DNA of 41,309 nucleotides from Sphingomonas bacterium (GTDB lineage: Bacteria > Pseudomonadota > Alphaproteobacteria > Sphingomonadales > Sphingomonadaceae), in contig JASBRX010000048.1 of NCBI GenBank assembly GCA_030149245.1, positions 1 through 41,309 of the forward strand, given 5' to 3'. Every line of letters starts with the position of its first letter. Position 1 is the stretch's first letter. The notes under the pieces were generated by a model. That model had not been told where the DNA came from, ran no database searches, and worked only from the letters and a program-made list of their open reading frames with translations. The translations under genes and the position numbers were made by a program. This document shows positions 31,738 to 39,639 of the stretch, one piece after another.

Positions 31738-32910
31738 TTACAACGTCAGGGTCGCCTCGACCGCTACGAGCTTTTGTGTAGGCCCACCCAGCGCCGGCCC
31801 CGGCCGAAAGCGCGCGATCGCCCCGGACAGCGACAGGCCCGGTCGTACGCGCCACTCGGCACCGATCTCGACCTGCGTTCCGATCAGCCGCGCGGACCCA
31901 CCCGGCCCGGTCAGGGGCAGGCCCGACAGATCATAGACGCCATCGCCGCGCCGATGCCGCCAATAGGCGATCGCGGTGGTCGACACGGTCAGGCGCTCGC
32001 CAAGCGCCAGCTCGATCCCCGGGTGCAGATTGATCATGTTGCGCGGCCCGATCGGCGACAACTCGCCGAAATATTGCGCCTTGGGATAAAGCGGGTCGAA
32101 GGTTCCCGCGGTGGCATCGTCCGGCGACCGATCGCCGCTGGCGATCGCAGCGCGCAGCCGCAGCGTCAGCGGGGGCAGCACCAGCGCCGTCTCGCTCGCC
32201 AGCGACCATGCCCGGATTCGCCGCCCCTCGGCCTCACCGCGCTGGCGCATGGCCTCCCAATTCCAGCGCCACGGCCCCCGCGCGCCATAAGCCCGCACGC
32301 CCAGCGTCGCGCGCGCGCCGATCCCGGTGCGCCGGTCGTCGAGCCAGTAGAGATCGACCGACACCGGCCGCCCCGACCATTGCGCCTGAATACCGTTCAG
32401 CCAGCGCAGCGGGTCGGCGCGATCGTCGAAATCGCCGCGCCCGACGCGTATCGGGTGCAGCGCCATCGCCAGCATTTTCACGCGCCCCCGCGACACGGTC
32501 AGCGTCGCACCCTCGAATGCGCGCGGAACATTCGCGCCATAGCGCCGCCCGACCAGCCGCTCCGACCCAAGCGCGATCAGCGCCCGCCCGGCTCGCAGCG
32601 TCACATCGGCTCCGCCGGTGGTCAACGCCAGCGCGGCATGGCCCTGCAACAGGTCGATGCCGGTCGTATCGGTCGGCCCAGGCTCCGGTGCCCCAGCGGC
32701 GGCGGTCGCGATCCCCTGCACGAACAGCCGCAATGGCCCAGCCTCGACCTGCGCATGCGGAAGCACACGCAGCCAGCGGTCGCTACCGGGCGCGTCGTCC
32801 TGCAGCGCCTCGACCCGCACCCGCGCCTCGATCCCGGCATCCAGCGTCAGCGCCTGCGCTGCGGCCGGAGCAGGCAGCAGCGCAAGCGCGAGCAGAGCGC
32901 CGCGAGTCAT
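31738..32910 (-). CDS. Alginate-export-type outer-membrane porin
   Basis: 390 aa. A cleavable signal peptide (MTRGALLALALLPAPAAAQA) is followed by repeated beta-strand patterns with alternating hydrophobic residues, e.g. RVRVEALQ, LRLFVQGIATA, VTLRAGRALIALG, and an aromatic C-terminal strand ending VEATLTL. The pattern and the motif RAGRALIALGSERLVGRRYGANVPRAFEG are those of the alginate-export domain family. It is the last gene of the amidohydrolase-DoxX-MFS run and overlaps the MFS stop by four bases (ATGA). Likely a specific outer-membrane channel. Confidence 0.88.
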   Translation of the reverse strand: MTRGALLALALLPAPAAAQALTLDAGIEARVRVEALQDDAPGSDRWLRVLPHAQVEAGPLRLFVQGIATAAAGAPEPGPTDTTGIDLLQGHAALALTTGGADVTLRAGRALIALGSERLVGRRYGANVPRAFEGATLTVSRGRVKMLAMALHPIRVGRGDFDDRADPLRWLNGIQAQWSGRPVSVDLYWLDDRRTGIGARATLGVRAYGARGPWRWNWEAMRQRGEAEGRRIRAWSLASETALVLPPLTLRLRAAIASGDRSPDDATAGTFDPLYPKAQYFGELSPIGPRNMINLHPGIELALGERLTVSTTAIAYWRHRRGDGVYDLSGLPLTGPGGSARLIGTQVEIGAEWRVRPGLSLSGAIARFRPGPALGGPTQKLVAVEATLTL

Positions 32911-34466
32911 CCCGGCGCGATCCAGTGGCGCACCACGGGCGGCTGCGGGCCGAGGTGAAACGCGCGCGCCGCGTCCTGATCGGTGCGGTCGGCATTGGTC
33001 ACGCGCACATGCTGGCGCAGATGCTCGACCCAGCTCGGCACGGTGAAGCTCTCGATCATCAGCCCGGGCATGGCGGCATCCTCGTACAGCCCCCAGCCGC
33101 TCGCCCCATCGCGTCGCCGCGCGCGCTGCATGGGTGCCATCGCGCGCGCAAATGCGGCGACCTGGTCGGGGTCGATCCGATATTCGATCGTGACCAGCAC
33201 CGGTCCGCGATCATGCGCGATCTCTCCCGCAACGACCGGCGTCCCCCAGTGCAGCGATGGCGCAAGGTCCAGCGCGTCCTCTGACGACAGTGGAAAGCGC
33301 CACGCCGCGACCAGCGCCACCACGAGACCGCTCGCAGCCGCGAACAGCGCGGCATCGGTCCCGGCGTGAAGCGCGATCGATCCCCATAGCGCCGCACCCG
33401 CCGTCATCGATCCCTGAAAGACGAGAAGATAGATCGCCAGCGCGCGCGCCTTGACCCATCCCGGCACCGCCAGCTGCGCAGCGCCGTTGAGCGCCGCCAT
33501 GGTCGCGATCCACGCCATCCCCGCCACGACCAGCACCGCGACCGCCACCGGGAGTCCGGGTGCCAGCGCCAGCGCGGCGGTCGCCCCTGCGAACAACAGG
33601 GCGGCGATGATCGACAGCGCATTGACCGATACCCGCTTGCGCAGCCACGGCAACAGCAACGCCCCCGCCACCGCGCCGCATCCCAGCGCAGTGAGCAGCA
33701 CGCCATAGCCGAGCGCGTCCAGCCCCAGCTCGCGCCGTGCCACGGTCGGCAACAGCGCCCATAGCCCGCTCGCGAACAGGAAGAAGGCGAGCGCGCGGAT
33801 CAGTACGGTCTGCAACGCCGGGGCACGGATCGCAAAGCGCAGTCCCGCCGCCAGCGCGCCGCCGAACCGCTCGGGCGGCAACTGCATGTCGCTGCGCGCA
33901 CGCCGCCAGCGCCACAGCACCACCAGCACCCCGCTCACCGACACCGCGTTGAGCGCGAACACCGCGGCGGACCCGGCAAATGCGATGATCACCCCGCCCA
34001 GCGCCGGACCGATCGCGCGCGCGATATTGATCCCCATCGAATTGAGCGCCACCGCCTGGGTCAATGCGTCGCGCGGTACCAGCTCGGGCACGCTTGCCTG
34101 AAATGCCGGCGCACTCATCGCCGCACCGCACGCCAGCGCGAGCGTAAAGCCAAGCAACAATGCTGGCGACGTCCACCCCGCCTGCGTCACCGCCGCCAGC
34201 CCTCCGGCCGCGCACAAAGTCCACAGCTGCGCCCCGATCAGCACCTTCCGCCGATCGACGATGTCGGCCAGCGCTCCAGCGGGCAGCGCGAGCAGGAACA
34301 GCGGGAACGTCGTCGCGGCCTGCACCAACGCCACCATCAGCGGGCTGGGCGAGAGGCTGGTCATCAGCCACGCCGCGCCGACATCGTGCATCCAGGTGCC
34401 GATATTCGACACGATCGTCGCCAGCCACAGCGCCCGGAACACCGGGCTCGAAAGCGGCGAACTCAC
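32907..34466 (-). CDS. MFS transporter of the EntS-like exporter family, with C-terminal dimeric alpha-beta-barrel-like domain
   Basis: 519 aa from GTG 34466, whose GTGA overlaps the DoxX stop. Twelve hydrophobic segments span residues about 15-395, with FRALWLATIVSNIGTWMHDVGAAWL and ADIVDRRKVLIGAQL characteristic of MFS_3 (EntS). The last about 110 residues (VLVTIEYRIDPDQVAAFARAMAP to HVRVTNADRTDQDAARAF) form a soluble domain typical of this subfamily. It exports small molecules, possibly siderophore-like or a toxic metabolite. Its position between DoxX and a porin suggests a tripartite efflux path. Confidence 0.92.
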   Translation of the reverse strand: MSSPLSSPVFRALWLATIVSNIGTWMHDVGAAWLMTSLSPSPLMVALVQAATTFPLFLLALPAGALADIVDRRKVLIGAQLWTLCAAGGLAAVTQAGWTSPALLLGFTLALACGAAMSAPAFQASVPELVPRDALTQAVALNSMGINIARAIGPALGGVIIAFAGSAAVFALNAVSVSGVLVVLWRWRRARSDMQLPPERFGGALAAGLRFAIRAPALQTVLIRALAFFLFASGLWALLPTVARRELGLDALGYGVLLTALGCGAVAGALLLPWLRKRVSVNALSIIAALLFAGATAALALAPGLPVAVAVLVVAGMAWIATMAALNGAAQLAVPGWVKARALAIYLLVFQGSMTAGAALWGSIALHAGTDAALFAAASGLVVALVAAWRFPLSSEDALDLAPSLHWGTPVVAGEIAHDRGPVLVTIEYRIDPDQVAAFARAMAPMQRARRRDGASGWGLYEDAAMPGLMIESFTVPSWVEHLRQHVRVTNADRTDQDAARAFHLGPQPPVVRHWIAPG

Positions 34467-34873
34467 CGGCGCGCGCTCAGACTCGCCGCGAGCATCAGCC
34501 CGCCGATGATCGCGACATGCTCGACAAAGATGTTGCGGTGGAGCGCCCACAGCATCGGGTCGGCAAAGCTCCAGAAGGGATGGGCGAGCAAGGTCGCGGC
34601 GAGCGTGAACAGCGCCAGCACTCCCGCCGCGATCGCGCTGCACCGCCCGACCAGCACCGCGATCCCGCCGGCCAGCTGCACCGCGATCACCAGCCCCGCG
34701 AACAGCCCCGCCGGGCTCAGCCCGAACTGCTGCATCTCCGCCGTCGCGCCGGTCGGATCGATCAGCTTGGCGATCCCGCTCGCCAGGAACGGCGCGACCA
34801 GCGCCAGTCGCGCAATGGCCAGATACCAGCGGCTCCCGGTGACGCGTTCGATCAGATCCTTGGCCACGCTCAA
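34463..34873 (-). CDS. DoxX family membrane protein (copy 2)
   Basis: 136 aa from TTG 34873, coupled to the amidohydrolase stop as TTGA. TTG 34891 would give 142 aa and GTG 34867 is also possible. Four TM helices: YLAIARLALVAPFLASGIAKL, AGLFAGLVIAVQLAGGIAVLV, IAAGVLALFTLAATLLAHPF and VEHVAIIGGLMLAASLS. The Gly-Ile-Ala-Lys-Leu after helix 1 matches DoxX. It is only distantly related to copy 1 (29497-29913). It sits between the amidohydrolase and the MFS exporter. Confidence 0.9.
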   Translation of the reverse strand: MSVAKDLIERVTGSRWYLAIARLALVAPFLASGIAKLIDPTGATAEMQQFGLSPAGLFAGLVIAVQLAGGIAVLVGRCSAIAAGVLALFTLAATLLAHPFWSFADPMLWALHRNIFVEHVAIIGGLMLAASLSARR

Positions 34874-36798
34874 ACCGCCCAACAGCCGCAACCGAACACG
34901 CCCCAGAAGCTGCGCGCATCGGCCACCGGCACATCCGCGCCCAGCGCTGCAGCATGGTCATGCCCATGCACCGCGCACCCGCTGGCACAGCCGCACGCAT
35001 CGGCGAGCTTCGCCTTGGTCGCGGGTGCCTGATGATAGCCGCCGAACGTCGCGACCGGGGACCAGTCGGGCATCACGCGCGGCAGGTCCGGGGCGAGCGG
35101 CGCGAAATCGCCCTCGCCATGCATCACCCGCCCGCCGAGCAGGGTCAGCACCGATCGCAGGCGGGCGATATCGCTCTCCGCCACGCCGAAATAATCGTCG
35201 CTCAGCACCGCCAGATCGGCGAGCTGCCCCGCCTTGATCTGCCCCTTCTTGCCGACCTCGTTGGAGAACCACGTATTGGCCTCGGTCCACAGCCGCAGCG
35301 CCCCCTCACGGTCCAGTCGATTGGCCATCGGATACAGTGCCGTCCCGCCCACCGTGCGCCCGGTCACCAGCCAGGATAGCGAGACCCACGGGTTATAGCT
35401 CGCCACCCGCGTCGCATCGGTCCCCGCGCCGACCGGCACCCCGCTGCGCAGCATCGCCGCGATCGGCGGGGTGCGCTCGGCCGCGCGCGCGCCATAGCGG
35501 TTGACGAATTCCTCGCCCTGATAGGCCATGCGATGCTGCACCGCGATTCCGCCGCCCAGCGCAGCGATCCGGTCGATGCTGCGCTGGCTGATCGTCTCGC
35601 AATGGTCGAAGAACCAGTTGAGCCCGGCTAGCGGAATGTCGCGATTGACCTTCTCGAACACATCGAGCGCGCGCGTGATCGTCTCGTCATAGGTTGCGTG
35701 CAGCCGCCACGGCCAGCGCCGCTCGGCGAGCAGGCGGATCACCGGCTCCAGATCCGCCTCCATATTCGGCGGCATTTCGGGGCGCGCGACGCGGAAATCC
35801 TCGAAATCCGCCGCCGAATAGACCAGCATCTCGCCCGCGCCATTGTGGCGGTACGTGTCGTCGCCATCGCCGGGCTTCACCTGGGTCGACCAGTGGGCGA
35901 ATTCCTTCAGCTCCTCCTTCGGCTTTTGCGTGAACAGGTTGTAGGCGATGCGCAGCGTCAACTGCCCCTCGCGGTGCAGCTCCTCGATGATCGCATAATC
36001 GTCCGGGTAATTCTGGAATCCGCCGCCCGCGTCGATCACGCTGGTGACGCCAAGGCCATTGAGCTCGCGCATGAAATGCCGCGTCGAATTCTTCTGATAG
36101 TCCGGCGGCAGCTTCGGCCCCTTGGCCAGCGTCGCATAGAGGATCGCTGCATTGGGGTTGGCGAGCAGCAGTCCCGTGGGATTGCCCTTCGCATCGCGCG
36201 CGATCACCCCGCCCGGCGGGTCGGGTGTGTCCTTGCCATAGCCCACCGCACGCAGCGCGGCGGCGTTGAGCAAGGCGCGGTCATAGAGGTGCAGGATAAA
36301 CACCGGCGTATCCGGCGCGACCGCGTTGATCTCGTCCAGCGTCGGCAGGCGCTTCTCCGCGAACTGATGTTCGGTAAAGCCGCCGACGACGCGCACCCAT
36401 TGCGGGCTGGGCGTGCGCGCCACCTGCCGGCGCAGCATGTCCATCGCATCGGCCAGCGTCGACACGCCGTCCCAGCGCAGCTCCATGTTATAGTTGAGGC
36501 CGCCCCGGATGACATGGATGTGGCTGTCGATCAGGCCGGGGATCACGCGCCGCCCGCCGGCATCGATCATCGCCGCGTCGGGCGACGCGGCCGCCCGGAC
36601 CTCGGCTTCGCTGCCGACCTTCAGGAACTTGCCATCGCGGATCGCCACCGCCTGCGCCACCGGATTGGCGCGGTCGAGCGTCGTCACCTTGGCGTTGACG
36701 AGAACGATGTCGGTCATGGGCTTGCTCCGGGCAAAGGGGGTGACGGCGATCAGCGCGCTCGCGGCCGCCCCGCCGATCGCCTCGCGCCGCCGGGGCAT
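34870..36798 (-). CDS. YtcJ-like amidohydrolase with Arg-rich signal and Cys/His tail
   Basis: 642 aa. The N-terminus MPRRREAIGGAAASALIAV with an Arg-Arg pair suggests Tat-type export. The amidohydrolase 3 core follows (VNAKVTTLDRANP, metal motif DSHIHV about 90-95, HQFAEKR, DHCETIS and LAVLSDDYF near the C-terminal small domain). The last about 50 residues contain ACGCASGCAVHGHDHA and FWGVFGCGCWAV, a Cys/His-rich extension that could bind a metal. Substrate unknown: probably a periplasmic N-acyl or cyclic amide. It starts at ATG 36798, sharing one base with the XapX stop (TGATG). Confidence 0.9.
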   Translation of the reverse strand: MPRRREAIGGAAASALIAVTPFARSKPMTDIVLVNAKVTTLDRANPVAQAVAIRDGKFLKVGSEAEVRAAASPDAAMIDAGGRRVIPGLIDSHIHVIRGGLNYNMELRWDGVSTLADAMDMLRRQVARTPSPQWVRVVGGFTEHQFAEKRLPTLDEINAVAPDTPVFILHLYDRALLNAAALRAVGYGKDTPDPPGGVIARDAKGNPTGLLLANPNAAILYATLAKGPKLPPDYQKNSTRHFMRELNGLGVTSVIDAGGGFQNYPDDYAIIEELHREGQLTLRIAYNLFTQKPKEELKEFAHWSTQVKPGDGDDTYRHNGAGEMLVYSAADFEDFRVARPEMPPNMEADLEPVIRLLAERRWPWRLHATYDETITRALDVFEKVNRDIPLAGLNWFFDHCETISQRSIDRIAALGGGIAVQHRMAYQGEEFVNRYGARAAERTPPIAAMLRSGVPVGAGTDATRVASYNPWVSLSWLVTGRTVGGTALYPMANRLDREGALRLWTEANTWFSNEVGKKGQIKAGQLADLAVLSDDYFGVAESDIARLRSVLTLLGGRVMHGEGDFAPLAPDLPRVMPDWSPVATFGGYHQAPATKAKLADACGCASGCAVHGHDHAAALGADVPVADARSFWGVFGCGCWAV

Positions 36799-37061
36799 CA
36801 GACGCTCGCTCCAGCGTCGTCGCGGGGCGGCGGGGCGGCATGCGGCCCAAGCACCTCACGCGCGCAATCGGTACGCAGCCAGGCGACCACCGGCTCGCGA
36901 TGCACGATCTTGCGCGCCAGCGGGATCACCTGCTCGCCCAGCAACATGCCGAGCAGCCCCAGCAGCGCGATGGCCGGCGGGGCGGGGGAGCGCACGCCGA
37001 GCGTCGAATAGATCACGCCGACCAGCGCGCCGACCGCAAGCGAGAGGAGATAGGGCTTCAT
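36798..37061 (-). CDS. XapX domain protein (DUF1427-like)
   Basis: 87 aa from ATG 37061 (MKPYLLSLAVGALVGVIYS), with AGGA seven bases upstream; an ATG at 37070 is also possible. Two hydrophobic helices (SLAVGALVGVIYSTLGV and PAIALLGLLGMLLGEQV) with a Pro-rich joint are characteristic of XapX proteins. The tail is a hydrophilic extension (VHREPVVAWLRTDCAREVL). Small inner-membrane protein of unknown function, typically found in clusters with isochorismatase-type hydrolases and amidohydrolases, as here. Confidence 0.85.
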   Translation of the reverse strand: MKPYLLSLAVGALVGVIYSTLGVRSPAPPAIALLGLLGMLLGEQVIPLARKIVHREPVVAWLRTDCAREVLGPHAAPPPRDDAGASV

Positions 37062-37081
37062 GCGCGTCATCCTGAAGGGGG

Positions 37082-37126
37082 GACGCAGGCCGGACTTGGG
37101 GGGCTTGGGGGCGCCCGGCCTGCGTC
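37082..37126. other. Intercistronic hairpin between ycaC-like gene and xapX
   Basis: GACGCAGGCCGG (37082-37093) pairs perfectly with CCGGCCTGCGTC (37115-37126), a 12-bp stem with a 21-base loop. There is no T-run, so it may adjust mRNA stability between the two genes rather than terminate. Confidence 0.65.
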
Positions 37127-37142
37127 TGGGACACACGGCTGG

Positions 37143-37802
37143 TCAGTGGCCGCCTTCCTTCGCGCCGAACATCGCGCCGGCGTAGATGATGCCGAGGCCA
37201 TAGGCGCCGCCCAGCTTCGCCGCGATGCCGGTGGTGAGCGCATAGGTCTCGCCGCGCGCCCAGTCGCGCTGCAGCTCGAGCAGATATTGCAGCGACGTCA
37301 TCGGCACCGCGCCCGCCTGAACCATGCGGTCCATCGCGCGGTCATGCGCCTCGCCCGACACGTCGCCGCACGCGTCGGCGATGACGTAAACCGTATAACC
37401 CTGTTCCAACGCCGACAGCGCCGGGCCGACGATGCACACGCTGGTCCACAGCCCGCCCAGCACGATGCGCGGCTTGCCGATCGCATTGACGCGGTCGATG
37501 ACATTCTGGTCCTCCCAGCAGTTCATCGTGGTGCGGTCGATCACTTGCGCGTCGGGAAAGGCCGAGCTGACCTCGTCGAACACGGGGCCGGAAAAGCTCT
37601 TTTCGGCGACCGTGGTGACGATCGTCGACACGCCGAACCCGGCGGCGGCCTGCGCTACCATCGCGGCGTTGGTGCGCAGCGCGACGGTGTCGATCGATTT
37701 GGTGGCGAACGCCATCTGCGATTGATGGTCGATCAGGATCAGCGTGTGATCGCCGGGCGTCAGCAGCGACTTGGCCGGTGCGGCGGTGGCGGTGATGGTC
37801 AT
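37143..37802 (-). CDS. Isochorismatase-family hydrolase (YcaC-like)
   Basis: 219 aa from ATG 37802, with GAGGAG ten bases upstream. Longer in-frame starts to 37883 are less likely. Cysteine hydrolase motifs: HTLILIDHQSQMAF (Asp), then FPDAQVIDRTTMNCWED, and the catalytic Cys in LGGLWTSVCIVGPALSAL. The order LWTSVC is typical of YcaC. It likely hydrolyses a small amide or ester. It is the first gene of the minus-strand run ycaC-xapX-amidohydrolase-doxX-MFS-porin and has an upstream palindrome shared with the hydrolase gene at 28291. Confidence 0.93.
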   Translation of the reverse strand: MTITATAAPAKSLLTPGDHTLILIDHQSQMAFATKSIDTVALRTNAAMVAQAAAGFGVSTIVTTVAEKSFSGPVFDEVSSAFPDAQVIDRTTMNCWEDQNVIDRVNAIGKPRIVLGGLWTSVCIVGPALSALEQGYTVYVIADACGDVSGEAHDRAMDRMVQAGAVPMTSLQYLLELQRDWARGETYALTTGIAAKLGGAYGLGIIYAGAMFGAKEGGH

Positions 37803-37903
37803 CCTCAAGGCTCCTCGCTTCGTGCCGGGTCCCACCGGCCGGATTACGAGCATGAGGTTAGGCCGCGCCGGATCGCCGCACATCGACCGCTTGGGTCGCG
37901 CGG

Positions 37904-37921
37904 CCTACCCGAACGGGTAGG
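37904..37921. promoter_or_regulatory. Operator-like palindrome CCTACCC-GAAC-GGGTAGG before the ycaC gene
   Basis: Perfect 7-bp arms with a four-base spacer, about 102-119 bp upstream of the ycaC start, in the gap between ycaC and the convergent end of the phosphatase gene. The same word, with one change, lies before the hydrolase gene at 28195-28211. It is a likely site for a dimeric regulator, possibly the NarL-type protein encoded at 24521-25150. Confidence 0.65.
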
Positions 37922-37939
37922 TGCGCGACGCCGAGACGT

Positions 37940-39568
37940 TCAGCGGCAGGTGCTTCCCGGACCCGAATCGAGGTCGAGACACCGCCCGTCAATCTCCGAC
38001 GGATCGACCTTCAACCCGATGACGCTCGCCAGCGTCGGCAGGATGTCCACCGTCTCGACGCCATTGGGCTGGTTGAACGGGGTCACGCCCTTTCGCCAGA
38101 ACAGGATCGGCACGCGCCGGTCATAATCCCAGATGCTCCCGTGCGTCGCGACCGACCCGCCCGGCACGGGGATCGGCGTGATCCGCGGCTTGAGCACGAC
38201 ATAGAAATCGCCCGACCGGCCGGGGTAGTAGGACGCGCGCGCCCGCTGGATCAGCGTCCAGCTCTCCGGCGGCCCGCTCGGGCTGGGCGTCGCCATGATC
38301 TCGTCGCCGGTGAACACCGCCGCGACCTGCGGATGCGCGCGATATTGCGCCACCGCCTCCGCCATCACCTTGGCGCGCAGCTTCGGGGCGAGCTTCGGAT
38401 CGACATAGATGTCGCCGAAATTTCCGCCCCACAACAGGCGCTTCTCGCCCAGCTTCAGCTTCGCCGCGACCTTGTCGCTCATCGGCTTGGACGACAGCCC
38501 GGTCTGCGCGCGCGCGGCATCGATGATCCCGTGCATCACATTGCGCTCGGGCAGGTCGTGCCCGCCATGATCGGCGGTCAGCACCACCTGATAATCGACC
38601 CCGCTCTTGTCGAGCACATCGAAGAACGCACCCAGATCGCGGTCGAGGCTGGTGAGCTGCAGGCACATTTCGGTGCCTTCGGTGCCATAGCCATGGCCGA
38701 CATAATCGGTCGCCGACGCGCCGACGATCAGCACATCGGTCGCCTCGCCGCGGCCAAGCTTCATCTCCTCAAAGAACGCCGCCGCCAGCGCCAGCGTCGC
38801 CCCGTCCATCTCGGGCGAAGCGCGGAAGGCGCGCGCATCGCCGGCCTCGCGCGCGAAGCGGCCAGTGCCGACCGTGCGGCTCCCCGCCGTCACCGCGACA
38901 TCGCGCGGCTTGCAGTAATCGGGCAGGTCCAGCGCGGGCTGCGCCTTGCCGATCTGCGCGGCGATTGCGGTGTTGGTGCGTGCCACCACCGGCGCTTCGG
39001 CGGTGCCGGTGTAGCTGACAAAGCCCTTGCCGCCCCACCACCAGGTCTGATCGGCGGTCTTGCCCGCCATCATCACCGCCGCGCGATCCTTGGCCGACAC
39101 CGAAACGACGCGCGTCGCGGGGGTCGAAGCCTTCAACCGGTCGCCCAGCGTCGGGACCAGCAGGTGCACCGGCGACACAGTGTATTTCTCCGACGTGCTG
39201 CCCGGAACGCGTTCGTCCTCGGCGCAATAGATCGTCTTGTCCTCACGCCCCGCCTTCAGATCGACCCAGTCATTGGCGACGATGCCGGTGCGCGACGGGC
39301 GGCTGCCGGTCAGGATCGTCGAATGGCCGGGGCAGGTCTCGGTCGCCGCATGGCTCTGATAGCCGGAAAACACCACGCCCCCCGCCAGCCGTGCCAGCCC
39401 GCCGGTGAAATAGGGGCGATATTCCGCGAACAGGTCGCTCGAAAACTGGTCCACCGAAATCGTGACGATCAGCTTGGGCGGCGCGGTCGGAGCAGGCGCG
39501 GGGGGAGCTTCCTGTGCCGCAACCGGAACAGCAAGCAGCATGGCAGTGGCGAGCAATCGAGCGAGCAT
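37940..39568 (-). CDS. PafA-like alkaline phosphatase family protein
   Basis: 542 aa from ATG 39568, with GGAGGG six bases upstream. Signal peptide MLARLLATAMLLAVPVAAQ, then a Pro/Ala linker and the phosphatase core: metal-binding Asp40 (TISVDQFSSDL), nucleophile Thr region TETCPGHSTILTG (76-88), YCAEDERVPGS, and VVLTADHGGHDLPERNV (Asp-His ligands). These are features of the calcium- or zinc-dependent, phosphate-insensitive PafA group. It is probably periplasmic or lipid-anchored and releases phosphate from organic phosphates. It is divergent from the dsbD-like gene. Confidence 0.93.
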   Translation of the reverse strand: MLARLLATAMLLAVPVAAQEAPPAPAPTAPPKLIVTISVDQFSSDLFAEYRPYFTGGLARLAGGVVFSGYQSHAATETCPGHSTILTGSRPSRTGIVANDWVDLKAGREDKTIYCAEDERVPGSTSEKYTVSPVHLLVPTLGDRLKASTPATRVVSVSAKDRAAVMMAGKTADQTWWWGGKGFVSYTGTAEAPVVARTNTAIAAQIGKAQPALDLPDYCKPRDVAVTAGSRTVGTGRFAREAGDARAFRASPEMDGATLALAAAFFEEMKLGRGEATDVLIVGASATDYVGHGYGTEGTEMCLQLTSLDRDLGAFFDVLDKSGVDYQVVLTADHGGHDLPERNVMHGIIDAARAQTGLSSKPMSDKVAAKLKLGEKRLLWGGNFGDIYVDPKLAPKLRAKVMAEAVAQYRAHPQVAAVFTGDEIMATPSPSGPPESWTLIQRARASYYPGRSGDFYVVLKPRITPIPVPGGSVATHGSIWDYDRRVPILFWRKGVTPFNQPNGVETVDILPTLASVIGLKVDPSEIDGRCLDLDSGPGSTCR

Positions 39569-39639
39569 GAACCCTCCGGCATGGCAAAAATGGCCGCGCC
39601 CGCTATGTTCCCGCGACATCGGTACGGCAAGGGCTGGCA

